Assembly (NCBI RefSeq): GCF_963378105.1
Contig: NZ_OY726398.1
Coordinates: 1,302,001-1,366,000 of the forward strand
Source of the DNA: Mycolicibacter sp. MU0102
GTDB taxonomy: Bacteria; Actinomycetota; Actinomycetes; Mycobacteriales; Mycobacteriaceae
DNA: 64,000 bases
Direction of reading: 5' to 3'
Shown here: piece after piece, positions 16,893 to 24,258 of the stretch
How positions within the stretch are numbered: position 1 is the stretch's first letter
Layout: every line of letters begins with the position of its first letter
Program-made: the position numbers and the translations under genes
The notes under the pieces: model-generated
Databases searched by the model: none
What the model was told of the DNA's origin: nothing
What the model saw: the letters and a program-made list of their open reading frames with translations, nothing else

Positions 16893-16932
16893 GAGAAGAG
16901 TTTAACAAGAACAGTGTTTGATAGGAACGTAT
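16893..16932. promoter_or_regulatory. Divergent padC / marR promoter region
   Basis: This 40-bp AT-richer spacer separates the two start codons. On the minus strand TAAACT (16899-16904) ends 6 bases before the padC GTG, a leaderless-type -10. On the plus strand AGGAAC (16923-16928) is the ribosome-binding site of marR. AACA/TGTT half-sites (16904-16918) form a weak palindrome that could be the MarR operator. Confidence 0.5.
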
Positions 16933-17382
16933 ATGTCGGAACGAATCGAACAGGTCGCCGCCGACCTGGCCCGCGAGATCGGGCCGTTGCGCCGTGCCAT
17001 GTCGCGGGCAACGCGTGGCGCCGAGGGATTGCCGGACTTGCCCGAGAATCAGATCGAGGTCTTGCGTACGGCGGCGGGCGCACCGGGGATCACCACCAGC
17101 GCCGTGGCGAACCTCTTGCAACTTGCCCGTCCGACCATCAGCAACCTGCTCAACTCAATGCGCCGTGACGATCTGGTCGAGCTGCGGCGTCGGACCGATG
17201 ATGCGCGAATCGCAGAGGTTCATCTCACCGAGCGTGCTCGCCAACTGCTAGCCAGGTACGACAACGCAGCGTCAGCGTTGATGAACACGGCCCTTCGCGA
17301 GCTGGACGCAACCCAGCAACAAGCCATCGCTGCCGCTATGCCGGCGTTGGTCAGGCTGCGCGAGATTCTGGGCGAGGGATGA
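16933..17382 (+). CDS. MarR-family regulator of the padC cassette
   Basis: 149 residues. ATG 16933 is chosen because of the AGGAAC ribosome-binding site; upstream in-frame TTG 16918 is less likely. The winged-helix core is PGITTSAVANLLQLARPTISNLLNSMRRDDLVELRRRTDDAR, followed by the wing and the dimerising C-terminal helices. MarR proteins commonly release DNA when they bind phenolic acids. The divergent position 40 bp from padC makes this its probable repressor. It converges on the FAD oxidase gene with a hairpin between them. Confidence 0.92.
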   Translation: MSERIEQVAADLAREIGPLRRAMSRATRGAEGLPDLPENQIEVLRTAAGAPGITTSAVANLLQLARPTISNLLNSMRRDDLVELRRRTDDARIAEVHLTERARQLLARYDNAASALMNTALRELDATQQQAIAAAMPALVRLREILGEG

Positions 17383-17390
17383 TCGCGGCT

Positions 17391-17413
17391 GGGCGCGCAG
17401 AGACTTGGCGCCC
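17391..17413. terminator. Bidirectional hairpin between marR and the FAD oxidase gene
   Basis: GGGCGC (17391-17396) and GCGCCC (17408-17413) pair across an 11-base loop in the convergent gap and are followed by TAAAT. No strong T-run is present. Confidence 0.45.
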
Positions 17414-18789
17414 TAAATCCCCGAACCCGGGTTGAGGATGTTCAGCGGATCGAGCGCGGCTTTGACCCGCTGGTTCAGTGCCATCACGTCGGGGCCCAGC
17501 TGCTCGGCCAGCCACGGCCGCTTCAACCGCCCCACGCCGTGCTCGCCGGTGATGGTGCCGCCCAGCGCCAGGGCCAGATCCATGATCTCGCCGTAGGCGA
17601 GCTCGGCGCGCCGCACGTGGTCGGGGTCATTCGGGTCGTGCACGATCAGCGGGTGCGTATTGCCATCGCCGGCGTGCGCGATCACCGAGATCAGCAGTTG
17701 GCGCTCGGCGGCGATGTTCTCGATACCGGTGATCAGCTCCGCCAGCCGCGGCACCGGCACCCCGACGTCTTCGAGCAACAGCGGGCCCTTCGCCTCGACC
17801 GCCGGGATGCAGAATCGCCGGGCCGCGACAAAGCCTTCGGCCTCGACCGGGTCGTCGGTGGAGAACACCTCCTTGGCGTGGTGCTCGGTGAACACCCGGG
17901 CCATCAGCTCGACATCCTCGGCGCCCGCGTGCCCGCGCTCGTCGGAGGCCGCCACCAGCATGGCCGCGGCCTCGCGGTCCAGACCCATGCGCAGTTGGTC
18001 CTCGACGGCGTTGATCGCCGCTGCGTCCATGAACTCCAGCATCGACGGGCGCAGCCGCCCGGACACATCGAGCACCGCCTCGGCCGCGGCGGTCACCGAG
18101 TCGAAAGTGGCCACCACCACAGCCGATTTCGGCTGAGCCGGCAAAAGTCGCAGGGTCACCTCGGTGACCACCCCGAGGGTGCCCTCGCTGCCGACGAACA
18201 ACTTGGTCAGCGAGAGCCCGGCGACGTCCTTGAGTCGTGGCCCACCCAGGCGCACCGCGGTGCCGTCGGCCAGCACCACCTGCAGGCCCAGCACATAGTC
18301 GGTGGTCACGCCGTACTTGACACAGCACAGGCCGCCGGCGTTGGTGGCGATGTTGCCGCCGATGCTGCAGATCTCGAACGACGACGGGTCCGGCGGGTAC
18401 CACAGTCCGTAGGCGGCGACGGCCTTCTTCACCTCGGCGTTGAACAGGCCGGGCTGGCACACCGCGGTGCGGGTGACGGGGTCGACGGTGATGTCGCGCA
18501 TCTTCTCGGTGCACAACACGAGGCCGCCGTCGATCGCGGTGGCGCCGCCCGACAGGCCGGTGCCTGCGCCGCGAGTCACCACCGGCACCTGATGGGCGCT
18601 GGCCCATCGCATGACCGTCTGCACTTCTTCGGTGCGCAGCGGACGCACCACCGCCAAGGGCTGGCCCGCCATCGGGTCCAGCGCGTTGTCCTGCCGGTAG
18701 CCCGCAGTGATCGTCGGATCGGTGACCACCATGCCCTCGGGGAGATCGGCGATCAGCTGGGTCAATGCGTCGGCGTTCACGCAGGTCAT
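17413..18789 (-). CDS. FAD-linked oxidase, GlcD / D-lactate dehydrogenase-like
   Basis: 458 residues. The FAD-binding PCMH fold carries the pyrophosphate loop VTRGAGTGLSGGATAIDGG (about residues 75-93) and the NAGGLCCVKYG block. The C-terminal FAD-oxidase domain contains the metal/substrate His motif HAGDGNTHP and the EHGVGRLKRPWL signature. Family members oxidise D-2-hydroxy acids (glycolate, D-lactate, D-2-hydroxyglutarate) and pass electrons to quinone or an electron-transfer partner. It corresponds to Rv1257c. No GlcE/GlcF genes adjoin, so it appears to be a stand-alone enzyme. It diverges from the secreted aspartic-protease-like gene. Confidence 0.92.
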   Translation of the reverse strand: MTCVNADALTQLIADLPEGMVVTDPTITAGYRQDNALDPMAGQPLAVVRPLRTEEVQTVMRWASAHQVPVVTRGAGTGLSGGATAIDGGLVLCTEKMRDITVDPVTRTAVCQPGLFNAEVKKAVAAYGLWYPPDPSSFEICSIGGNIATNAGGLCCVKYGVTTDYVLGLQVVLADGTAVRLGGPRLKDVAGLSLTKLFVGSEGTLGVVTEVTLRLLPAQPKSAVVVATFDSVTAAAEAVLDVSGRLRPSMLEFMDAAAINAVEDQLRMGLDREAAAMLVAASDERGHAGAEDVELMARVFTEHHAKEVFSTDDPVEAEGFVAARRFCIPAVEAKGPLLLEDVGVPVPRLAELITGIENIAAERQLLISVIAHAGDGNTHPLIVHDPNDPDHVRRAELAYGEIMDLALALGGTITGEHGVGRLKRPWLAEQLGPDVMALNQRVKAALDPLNILNPGSGI

Positions 18790-18814
18790 CCTATGAGGTG
18801 AAGCGAATCAACGG

Positions 18815-18844
18815 TTGACCGTATTTCCCGAACGCTGTTAGTTT
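18815..18844 (+). promoter_or_regulatory. Promoter of the secreted aspartic-protease-like gene
   Basis: TTGACC (18815-18820) and TAGTTT (18839-18844) are 18 bp apart, and the -10 ends 6 bases before the GTG at 18851. This predicts a leaderless transcript. Confidence 0.6.
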
Positions 18845-18850
18845 TTATCC

Positions 18851-19951
18851 GTGTTGAGCCGAGGGAATGCGGTCGGATGGTCAAGTCGCGCGGCGGCAGC
18901 GGCGGTCGCCTTGACGTTGAGCGCGATGGTCGGCGCCGCGCATGCCTCCGCCGACATCGACGACGTGATCAGCAGTCTGGCCGATACCGCATCAGTTCCG
19001 TTGTATGTCGAAGGCGACGGGTTCGGCCAGCCGGTGGTGGATGTTTCCATCGGCGGTGGAGAGAGCATTGCGGTAGCGCTCGACACCGGCTCACGGGGCT
19101 TGGTGGTCCCGATCTGGGACCTGCCATGGCAGGACGTCCTGAATGAGTTGGAGCACTTCAGTTTCGACGACATCACCTTTGGTGCGTTTCCCGCCGGCTT
19201 CACCCTCGGTCTGAATATCCCCACCTCGATCGACTTCGGGGGCGGCGTCATCGCCGAGCACACCGTCGTCAATGGGCTGCTGCTGAGCTTTCCGTTCTCC
19301 GCCATCAATGCGCAGGCGCTGGCTGGTGCGCCGGTCGAGGGCATTCTCGGGATCGGGCCCAATGCCGGTGGCAGTCACCTGGTGACCGCGGACCTGCCTG
19401 GTGAGCTCGGCACGGGAGTGCTGATCGATGAGCCCGGCGGGCGCCTGGTCTTCGGCGCACAACCCGGCACCGTTGACGGGTTGAGCCCGATCACCACCTT
19501 CGCGGGTGCGCCGTTCCCGGGCAGTCCGTACAACCTCGACCCGATCCAGATCCAGATCGGCAACGGTCCCTTGCAGAGTGTCGGAGGGGTGTTCGACAGC
19601 GGCGGCAAGGGCGGCTGGATTCCCTCGGATGTGTGGTCCCCTCCGGAGAACTGGCCCATCCCTGACGTCGGCAAGTTCGCGAGTCTGCTGGATTACGGAC
19701 CGCTGTGGGGCGGGGTACCGATCTCGGTCTACGCACCCGATGGCCAGCTGCTCTACTCCTACGTCACAACGGATTCGGGTGCCATGGAGATCATGCCGAA
19801 CTGGCTGATGAAGATGCTGGTGAACATCGAGGGTGTGGTGAACACCGGCAACGCCGCGTTCGCGCACAACCCCGTCTACATCTCCAATGCCGACGGCGGG
19901 GCTATGACCTTCTACGGGAACGCTTCTGGAGTCAACACCGTAGAGCTGTGA
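18851..19951 (+). CDS. Secreted PecA-like aspartic protease domain protein
   Basis: 366 residues from GTG 18851. A Sec signal peptide (hydrophobic residues 13-29, likely cleavage after AHA at 31-33 region) is followed by one domain. The protein contains ALDTGSRG with Asp78 and VFDSGGKGG with Asp249, the paired Asp motifs of retropepsin/PecA-type proteases. It also has a GILGIGPN block and a GVLIDEPGGRLVFG block. The same blocks occur in the C-terminus of the PGRS protein encoded at 25365-29444. Known PecA-type proteases are attached to PE domains and cleave PE proteins; this one is free-standing and probably exported by Sec. Active-site geometry is plausible but unproven. It converges on the amidohydrolase gene with one base between. 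Confidence 0.82.
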   Translation: MLSRGNAVGWSSRAAAAAVALTLSAMVGAAHASADIDDVISSLADTASVPLYVEGDGFGQPVVDVSIGGGESIAVALDTGSRGLVVPIWDLPWQDVLNELEHFSFDDITFGAFPAGFTLGLNIPTSIDFGGGVIAEHTVVNGLLLSFPFSAINAQALAGAPVEGILGIGPNAGGSHLVTADLPGELGTGVLIDEPGGRLVFGAQPGTVDGLSPITTFAGAPFPGSPYNLDPIQIQIGNGPLQSVGGVFDSGGKGGWIPSDVWSPPENWPIPDVGKFASLLDYGPLWGGVPISVYAPDGQLLYSYVTTDSGAMEIMPNWLMKMLVNIEGVVNTGNAAFAHNPVYISNADGGAMTFYGNASGVNTVEL

Positions 19952-19952
19952 T

Positions 19953-21152
19953 CTAAGCGCGGGTTCCGGCGACGACGTGCCCGTTGTGCAGCACCCACAA
20001 TCGCGGGGGATGAGCGGCGACGGCCTCGGGCAGTCCGGCTGCGTCCACCACGACCAGGTCGGCACGGCACCCCGGAACCAGGCCGTAGTCGTCGATCCCG
20101 AGCACGGTCGCTGCGGAGTCGGTGATCAGGGATGCGGTGTAACCGAGCTCGTCGTCGGTCATCAGGCCACCCTCCAATCCGATGATGGTGGCGCGCTCCA
20201 GCATGTCGCCGGTGCCGTAGGGCCACCAGGCGTCGCGGATGTTGTCCGAGCCGGCGAACACCCGCACGCCATGGTCGCGCAACCGCAGCACCGGCGGCAT
20301 GGTGCCAGCCGGACCGTTGGTCAGGATGGCGACGCCGGCCGCGGCCAGTGCCGTTGCGGTGCGGTCGACTTCGTCGCCGTCGACCTGACCGAGCGCGTAG
20401 GCGTGGCTGACCGTGACCTTGCCGCCGAGCCCGAGTACGCGGGTGCGTTCAGCGATCGCGCGCAGCTGCCCGGTTCCGAGTGTCCCCGGATCGTGCAGGT
20501 GGATGTCGACGCCGGCGCCGTGCCGGTCGGCCAGACCGAAGACGACGTCCAGCTGGCCATCGACATCGCCGTCGAAGCCGGCCGGGTCCAGCCCGCCGAT
20601 CACCTCAGCGCCCTCGGCCAGTGCGGCGTCGAGCAGCTCGGCCACCCCCGGTGCGGTGACCACGCCGCTCTGCGGAAAGGCGACCAGTTGGATCGAGATT
20701 CGATCACGCAGGGCCGCACGGACTTCCAACAGGGCGTGTAGTCCCGTCAGCCCTGCCTCGAGATCGATGTCGACATGGGAGCGGACGTGGCCGGTGCCGA
20801 GGGAGACCATACGGTTGGCCAACGCCGTCGCCCGCTCGGTGACCGGCACCCCGATCCGGGAACGCAGCGCTTTCTCGTTCGCGATCCGCTCGCGCAGTGA
20901 TCCGGCGACCCGGTGCGGCTGCCAGGGCGCGCCCAGGAACGTCTTGTCGAGGTGGCAGTGGCCGTCGACGAATGCGGGCAACACCAGCGCACCGCCGAAG
21001 TCGAGGGCATTCTCGCTCGGCGCGGGGGACTCGCTCTGGTGCGGATCGATCGCGGCGATCCGCCCGCCGCGCAGCGTGATGTCGATCCGGCGGCCGTCGG
21101 GCAGCAATGCATCGACCAGCCGGTCCGGGCCAGATCGGTATGCGGCAGTCAT
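19953..21152 (-). CDS. Cytosine-deaminase-like amidohydrolase
   Basis: 399 residues; ATG 21152 has AAGGTGG at a suitable distance (in-frame GTG 21161 is an alternative). The fold follows CodA: small N-terminal beta domain, GHCHLDK (metal HxH), RSHVDID, QLVAFPQSGV, DIHLHDPG, VTVSHAYALG (metal His) and FAGSDNIRDAWWPYG (metal Asp). Aligned by eye with E. coli cytosine deaminase, the catalytic Glu of HCDE is replaced by Asp (HLHD), and the Asp after the metal Asp is Asn. The substrate may therefore be a related cyclic amide or aminopyrimidine rather than cytosine. It diverges from a CynR-like LysR gene and is near a nucleobase deaminase gene. Confidence 0.85.
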   Translation of the reverse strand: MTAAYRSGPDRLVDALLPDGRRIDITLRGGRIAAIDPHQSESPAPSENALDFGGALVLPAFVDGHCHLDKTFLGAPWQPHRVAGSLRERIANEKALRSRIGVPVTERATALANRMVSLGTGHVRSHVDIDLEAGLTGLHALLEVRAALRDRISIQLVAFPQSGVVTAPGVAELLDAALAEGAEVIGGLDPAGFDGDVDGQLDVVFGLADRHGAGVDIHLHDPGTLGTGQLRAIAERTRVLGLGGKVTVSHAYALGQVDGDEVDRTATALAAAGVAILTNGPAGTMPPVLRLRDHGVRVFAGSDNIRDAWWPYGTGDMLERATIIGLEGGLMTDDELGYTASLITDSAATVLGIDDYGLVPGCRADLVVVDAAGLPEAVAAHPPRLWVLHNGHVVAGTRA

Positions 21153-21223
21153 GCGGTCCACCTTGCCTGACCACGAGCGATAGGGTCCAAGACGTAATTC
21201 CCATGACTTCGATTGGCAACACC

Positions 21224-21229
21224 TATAGT
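21224..21229 (+). promoter_or_regulatory. -10 element of the LysR gene
   Basis: TATAGT ends 6 bases before the ATG at 21236, a leaderless-type arrangement. No convincing -35 is visible. The 83-bp space to the amidohydrolase start probably holds the LysR operator. Confidence 0.5.
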
Positions 21230-21235
21230 CAGTCG

Positions 21236-22123
21236 ATGGAGCTGCGTCACATCCGGTACCTGCTGGCGGTGGCCGAGCACGGGAATTTCACCCGCGCAGC
21301 CGAGGCGCTGCACATCTCCCAGCCGACGCTGTCGCAGCAGATCAAGCAGCTCGAGCGCGCATTGTCAGTGGAGCTGCTGGATCGGTCGGGCCGCACGGTA
21401 CGGCTGACCGATGCCGGCGAGGCGTATGCGGAGCACGCACGGCTGGCGCTGCGGGATCTCGATGCCGGTGAACGCGCGGTCCACGATGTGCAGGACCTGT
21501 CGCGCGGGCATCTGCGGGTGGCGATGATGCCGACGTTCACCGCCTACCTGATCGGTCCGCTGGTGCACCGATTCCACAGTGCGCATCCCGGCATCACGCT
21601 CTCGATACGGGAGGACACTCAGGACCGCATCGAGGCCGACCTGCTCGCCGACCGGCTGGACCTCGGGATCGCCTTCGCGGGTCCACATGCAGCCGGCATC
21701 GATCACACCGCGCTGTTCACCGAGACGCTGACTCTGGTGGTCGGCTCGGGCCACTCCCTTGCGAAGCGGGCGACGCCACTGCCAGTTGCCCGGCTGGCCC
21801 GCGAGCCGCTTTGCCTGCTCGGCACCGACTTCGCCACCCGGCTACAGATCGACGCCTACTTCACCGACCGGGGCGTCGCGCCCCGGATCACAGTCGAAGC
21901 CAATTCGATCAGCGCGCTGCTGGCATCGGTGCGCGGCGGCACCCTGACCACCGTGCTGCCCGATGCGATTACCCGTGAGCATCGCGATGTGCACGCGGTG
22001 CCGCTCGTCCCGCCGCTACCGACCCGAGCCGTGGTGGCGCTCGTGCGCGCCACGGCCTACCACTCGGCAGCCGCGCAGGCGTTCACCCGGATGCTGGAGG
22101 AAATCGCGCACGAAATCGATTGA
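21236..22123 (+). CDS. LysR-family regulator, CynR-like
   Basis: 295 residues from ATG 21236; the longer frame upstream lacks homology. The N-terminal helix-turn-helix is MELRHIRYLLAVAEHGNFTRAAEALHISQPTLSQQIKQLE. Residues from DRSGRTVRLTDAGEA, through PTFTAYLIGPLVHRFH and LDLGIAFA, to VEANSISALLASVRGGTLTTVLPDAI match E. coli CynR closely. CynR senses cyanate, but no cyanase or cyanate transporter is adjacent. The divergent amidohydrolase and the downstream deaminase suggest a nitrogenous ring compound as effector. Its expression is probably leaderless. Confidence 0.92.
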   Translation: MELRHIRYLLAVAEHGNFTRAAEALHISQPTLSQQIKQLERALSVELLDRSGRTVRLTDAGEAYAEHARLALRDLDAGERAVHDVQDLSRGHLRVAMMPTFTAYLIGPLVHRFHSAHPGITLSIREDTQDRIEADLLADRLDLGIAFAGPHAAGIDHTALFTETLTLVVGSGHSLAKRATPLPVARLAREPLCLLGTDFATRLQIDAYFTDRGVAPRITVEANSISALLASVRGGTLTTVLPDAITREHRDVHAVPLVPPLPTRAVVALVRATAYHSAAAQAFTRMLEEIAHEID

Positions 22124-22144
22124 TGACACCTATCGCGCTGATCG

Positions 22145-22156
22145 AATACAAGTATT
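22145..22156. promoter_or_regulatory. 12-bp palindrome between lysR and the deaminase gene
   Basis: AATACAAGTATT: arms AATAC and GTATT with a 2-base centre. It lies 39 bp upstream of the deaminase start and could be an operator for the LysR protein or another regulator. No footprint information is available. Confidence 0.35.
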
Positions 22157-22194
22157 GGACGCTATGGCGCTGGCTGAGGCAGCCTGAAGGTGTT

Positions 22195-22698
22195 ATGGAT
22201 TTCGCGCAACACACCATTGAGCTTGCCCGCCGCAACGTCGAGGAAGGCGGGCGTCCGTTCGCCACGGTGATCGTCAAGGACGGTGCGATTCTGGCCGAAA
22301 GCCCGAACCGGGTCGCCCAGACCAACGACCCCACCGCGCACGCGGAGATTCTCGCTATTAGGCAGGCGTGCACGGCGCTGGGTACCGAGCACCTGACCGG
22401 CGCCACCATCTACATCCTGGCCTCGCCGTGCCCGATGTGTCTGGGTGCGTTGTACTACTGCTCGCCGGACGAGGTCGTCTTCTTGACCACCCGGGATGCC
22501 TACGAGCCGTACTACGTCGACGACCGAAAGTACTTCGAGCTCAACACCTTCTACGACGAGTTCGCCAAGCCCTGGGATCGGCGACGGTTGCCCATGCGCC
22601 ACGACCCGCGCGACGAGGCGGTCGACGTCTACCGGTTGTGGCAGCAGCGCAACGGGCGGACGCCGTCGCGTGCCGGATTGGTCAACGCTCGAAACTAA
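22195..22698 (+). CDS. Nucleobase deaminase of the guanine/cytidine deaminase superfamily
   Basis: 167 residues from ATG 22195 (GAAGG upstream). The zinc site is complete: TAHAEILAI supplies His and the catalytic Glu, and SPCPMCLGA supplies the two Cys. The run DPTAHAEILAIRQACTALGT and the C-terminal extension resemble bacterial guanine deaminase (GuaD) more than tRNA-adenosine deaminase or blasticidin deaminase. GuaD converts guanine to xanthine; a related amino-heterocycle is possible. It lies 71 bp behind the LysR gene on the same strand. With the amidohydrolase it forms a probable nucleobase or aminated-heterocycle salvage/catabolic group. Confidence 0.86.
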   Translation: MDFAQHTIELARRNVEEGGRPFATVIVKDGAILAESPNRVAQTNDPTAHAEILAIRQACTALGTEHLTGATIYILASPCPMCLGALYYCSPDEVVFLTTRDAYEPYYVDDRKYFELNTFYDEFAKPWDRRRLPMRHDPRDEAVDVYRLWQQRNGRTPSRAGLVNARN

Positions 22699-22710
22699 CC
22701 CCGTAAAATA

Positions 22711-22724
22711 GTTGTGATAACAAC
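22711..22724. promoter_or_regulatory. Palindrome GTTGT-GATA-ACAAC upstream of a MarR gene
   Basis: Perfect 5-bp arms (22711-22715, 22720-22724), extended imperfectly to TAGTTGT/ACAACCA, have the look of a MarR box. The MarR gene starts 164 bp downstream, so autoregulation is possible. Confidence 0.4.
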
Positions 22725-22748
22725 CATAATAGGCGGACGGATGTAGGT

Positions 22749-22856
22749 ATGACTGCCGCCGCAGCTAAGCCCAATCTGGCCAAAATACCTACGCTCGCTG
22801 CCACAGTGATTTCAGATGCCGACACCTGGAGCCCGTGCCATCTCCGGTCGTACTAG
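22749..22856 (+). CDS. Possible 35-residue peptide (MTAAAAKPNLAKIPT...)
   Basis: A short frame from ATG 22749 to TAG 22856 lies between the deaminase and MarR genes, just after the palindrome at 22711. A GGATG/GTAGG stretch lies just upstream but the ribosome-binding site is weak. An 8-bp inverted repeat (GTAGGTAT 22743-22750 with ATACCTAC 22785-22792) overlaps its start and could hide it in a hairpin. It may be a leader peptide, a remnant of a lost gene's N-terminus, or chance. Confidence 0.2.
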   Translation: MTAAAAKPNLAKIPTLAATVISDADTWSPCHLRSY

Positions 22857-22887
22857 TTATTAGATCAACCAAAGAGGACGGGTTGTA

Positions 22888-23367
22888 ATGACGGACGAGA
22901 ACAGATGGCTGAGCGACGCCGAGCAACGCATGTGGCGCGCGTATCTGGACAGCACTCGACTGTTGTTGCGGGAGCTCGAAGTTCAGCTGGTCTCCGACGG
23001 CGGGATCACCTTTGCCGATTTCGAAGTACTGGTGCTGTTGTCGGAAGCGGAGCATCGCCGGTTGCGGATGGGTGAGCTGACCGAGGCGGCGGTGGCGACC
23101 CGTGGCGGGACCGCCGGTGCGGTGAGCCGATTGGCCAGGGCGGGCTGGCTGCGCCGCATCGGATGCAAGGAGGACAAGCGCGGCTGGTTTGCCGAGCTGA
23201 CCGAATCCGGGCAGGCGAAGTTGGAGTCGGTTTCGGCTGGGCACGTTGACGCGTTGCGGCGTAACCTTTTCGACCTGCTCAGTCCGCGTGATGTGGATCT
23301 GTTCGCGCACGTCTACACGCAGATCCGTGCCAACTTGGTGGACGGCCCCGATCCACGTTCCTGCTGA
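22888..23367 (+). CDS. MarR-family transcriptional regulator
   Basis: 159 residues from ATG 22888; AGAGGA lies about ten bases upstream. Winged-helix core: FADFEVLVLLSEAEHRRLRMGELTEAAVATRGGTAGAVSRLARAGWLRR, with a Cys in the wing (RRIGCKEDKRGWFAELTESG). The N-terminus WLSDAEQRMWRAYLDSTRLLLRELE is typical of actinobacterial MarR regulators. The Cys could allow redox sensing, but this is speculation. No obvious target gene adjoins except the upstream palindrome; the downstream neighbour is udgB. Confidence 0.9.
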   Translation: MTDENRWLSDAEQRMWRAYLDSTRLLLRELEVQLVSDGGITFADFEVLVLLSEAEHRRLRMGELTEAAVATRGGTAGAVSRLARAGWLRRIGCKEDKRGWFAELTESGQAKLESVSAGHVDALRRNLFDLLSPRDVDLFAHVYTQIRANLVDGPDPRSC

Positions 23368-23433
23368 GTCGACGCCGCAGGTCCGCACTATGCCGGACTG
23401 GGCATCGGATTCCAGAGCGTGCACAGTAGACCA

Positions 23434-24252
23434 ATGCTCAACCATCCCCGCACCGGTCAGCCGTTCGAGTCCCCGGTGCCACCCGGGGCCGGCTGGCCCG
23501 GCGACCCGGCAACGCCGGAGACGCCGCGGGCCGCCGATGCCGCGCACGTGGTGCAACTGGCCGACCAAGTCGAGTCGATCGACGAACTCGACGCGCTGAT
23601 CAGCGTCTGCCGGGCCTGCCCGCGGTTGGTGACCTGGCGTGAACAGGTGGCACTCACCAAGCGGAAGTCCTTCGCCGACCAGCCCTATTGGGGGCGGCCG
23701 GTGCCCGGCTGGGGCTCCCCGAAACCCAAGATCGTGATCGTCGGATTGGCCCCGGCCGCCAATGGCGCCAACCGCACCGGACGGATGTTCACCGGCGACC
23801 GGTCTGGCGACCAGCTGTATGCCGCGCTGTACCGGGCCGGCCTGGTCAACCAGCCCACCAGCGTCGATGCCGCGGATGGGTTGCACGCCAACGATATCCG
23901 GATCATCGCCCCGGTGCGCTGCGCCCCACCGGACAACGCGCCGACGACCCTCGAGCGCAACACCTGCGCGCCGTGGATCGACGCCGAATGGCAGCTGATC
24001 GCGCCACACGTGCGGGTGATGATCGCGCTCGGCGGCTTCGCCTGGCAGATCGCACTGCGGATTGCCGCGGACCTCGTGCCGAAACCCAAGCCGAAGTTCG
24101 GCCACGGCGCGCTCGCCCAACTCGGCCCGGCGTTGCGGCTGCTGGGCTGCTATCACCCCAGTCAGCAGAACATGTTCACCGGTCGGCTGACGCCGGCCAT
24201 GCTGGACGACATCTTTGCGCAGGCCTCGGGGCTGGCGGGACTATCCGGCTGA
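23434..24252 (+). CDS. udgB: Uracil-DNA glycosylase, family 5 (UdgB)
   Basis: 272 residues. ATG 23434 (MLNHPRTGQPFESP) is preferred over the in-frame start at 23419 because the homologous protein begins this way. Motif A is GLAPAANGANRTGRMFTGDRSG; as in family 5, no catalytic Asp follows the GLAPA loop. Motif B is HPSQQNMFTGRLT. Cys residues in SVCRACPRLV, together with two later Cys, bind the 4Fe-4S cluster. It excises uracil and other deaminated bases from DNA, which matters in a GC-rich genome. It corresponds to Rv1259. The next gene starts 6 bases later. Confidence 0.94.
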   Translation: MLNHPRTGQPFESPVPPGAGWPGDPATPETPRAADAAHVVQLADQVESIDELDALISVCRACPRLVTWREQVALTKRKSFADQPYWGRPVPGWGSPKPKIVIVGLAPAANGANRTGRMFTGDRSGDQLYAALYRAGLVNQPTSVDAADGLHANDIRIIAPVRCAPPDNAPTTLERNTCAPWIDAEWQLIAPHVRVMIALGGFAWQIALRIAADLVPKPKPKFGHGALAQLGPALRLLGCYHPSQQNMFTGRLTPAMLDDIFAQASGLAGLSG

Positions 24253-24258
24253 GTTCCG

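Noticed and set aside
16369..17121. N-terminal extension of the alpha/beta hydrolase to a 526-residue protein
   Set aside because: The extension is the shadow of padC and part of marR in another frame; ATG 16368 joins padC by TAATG.
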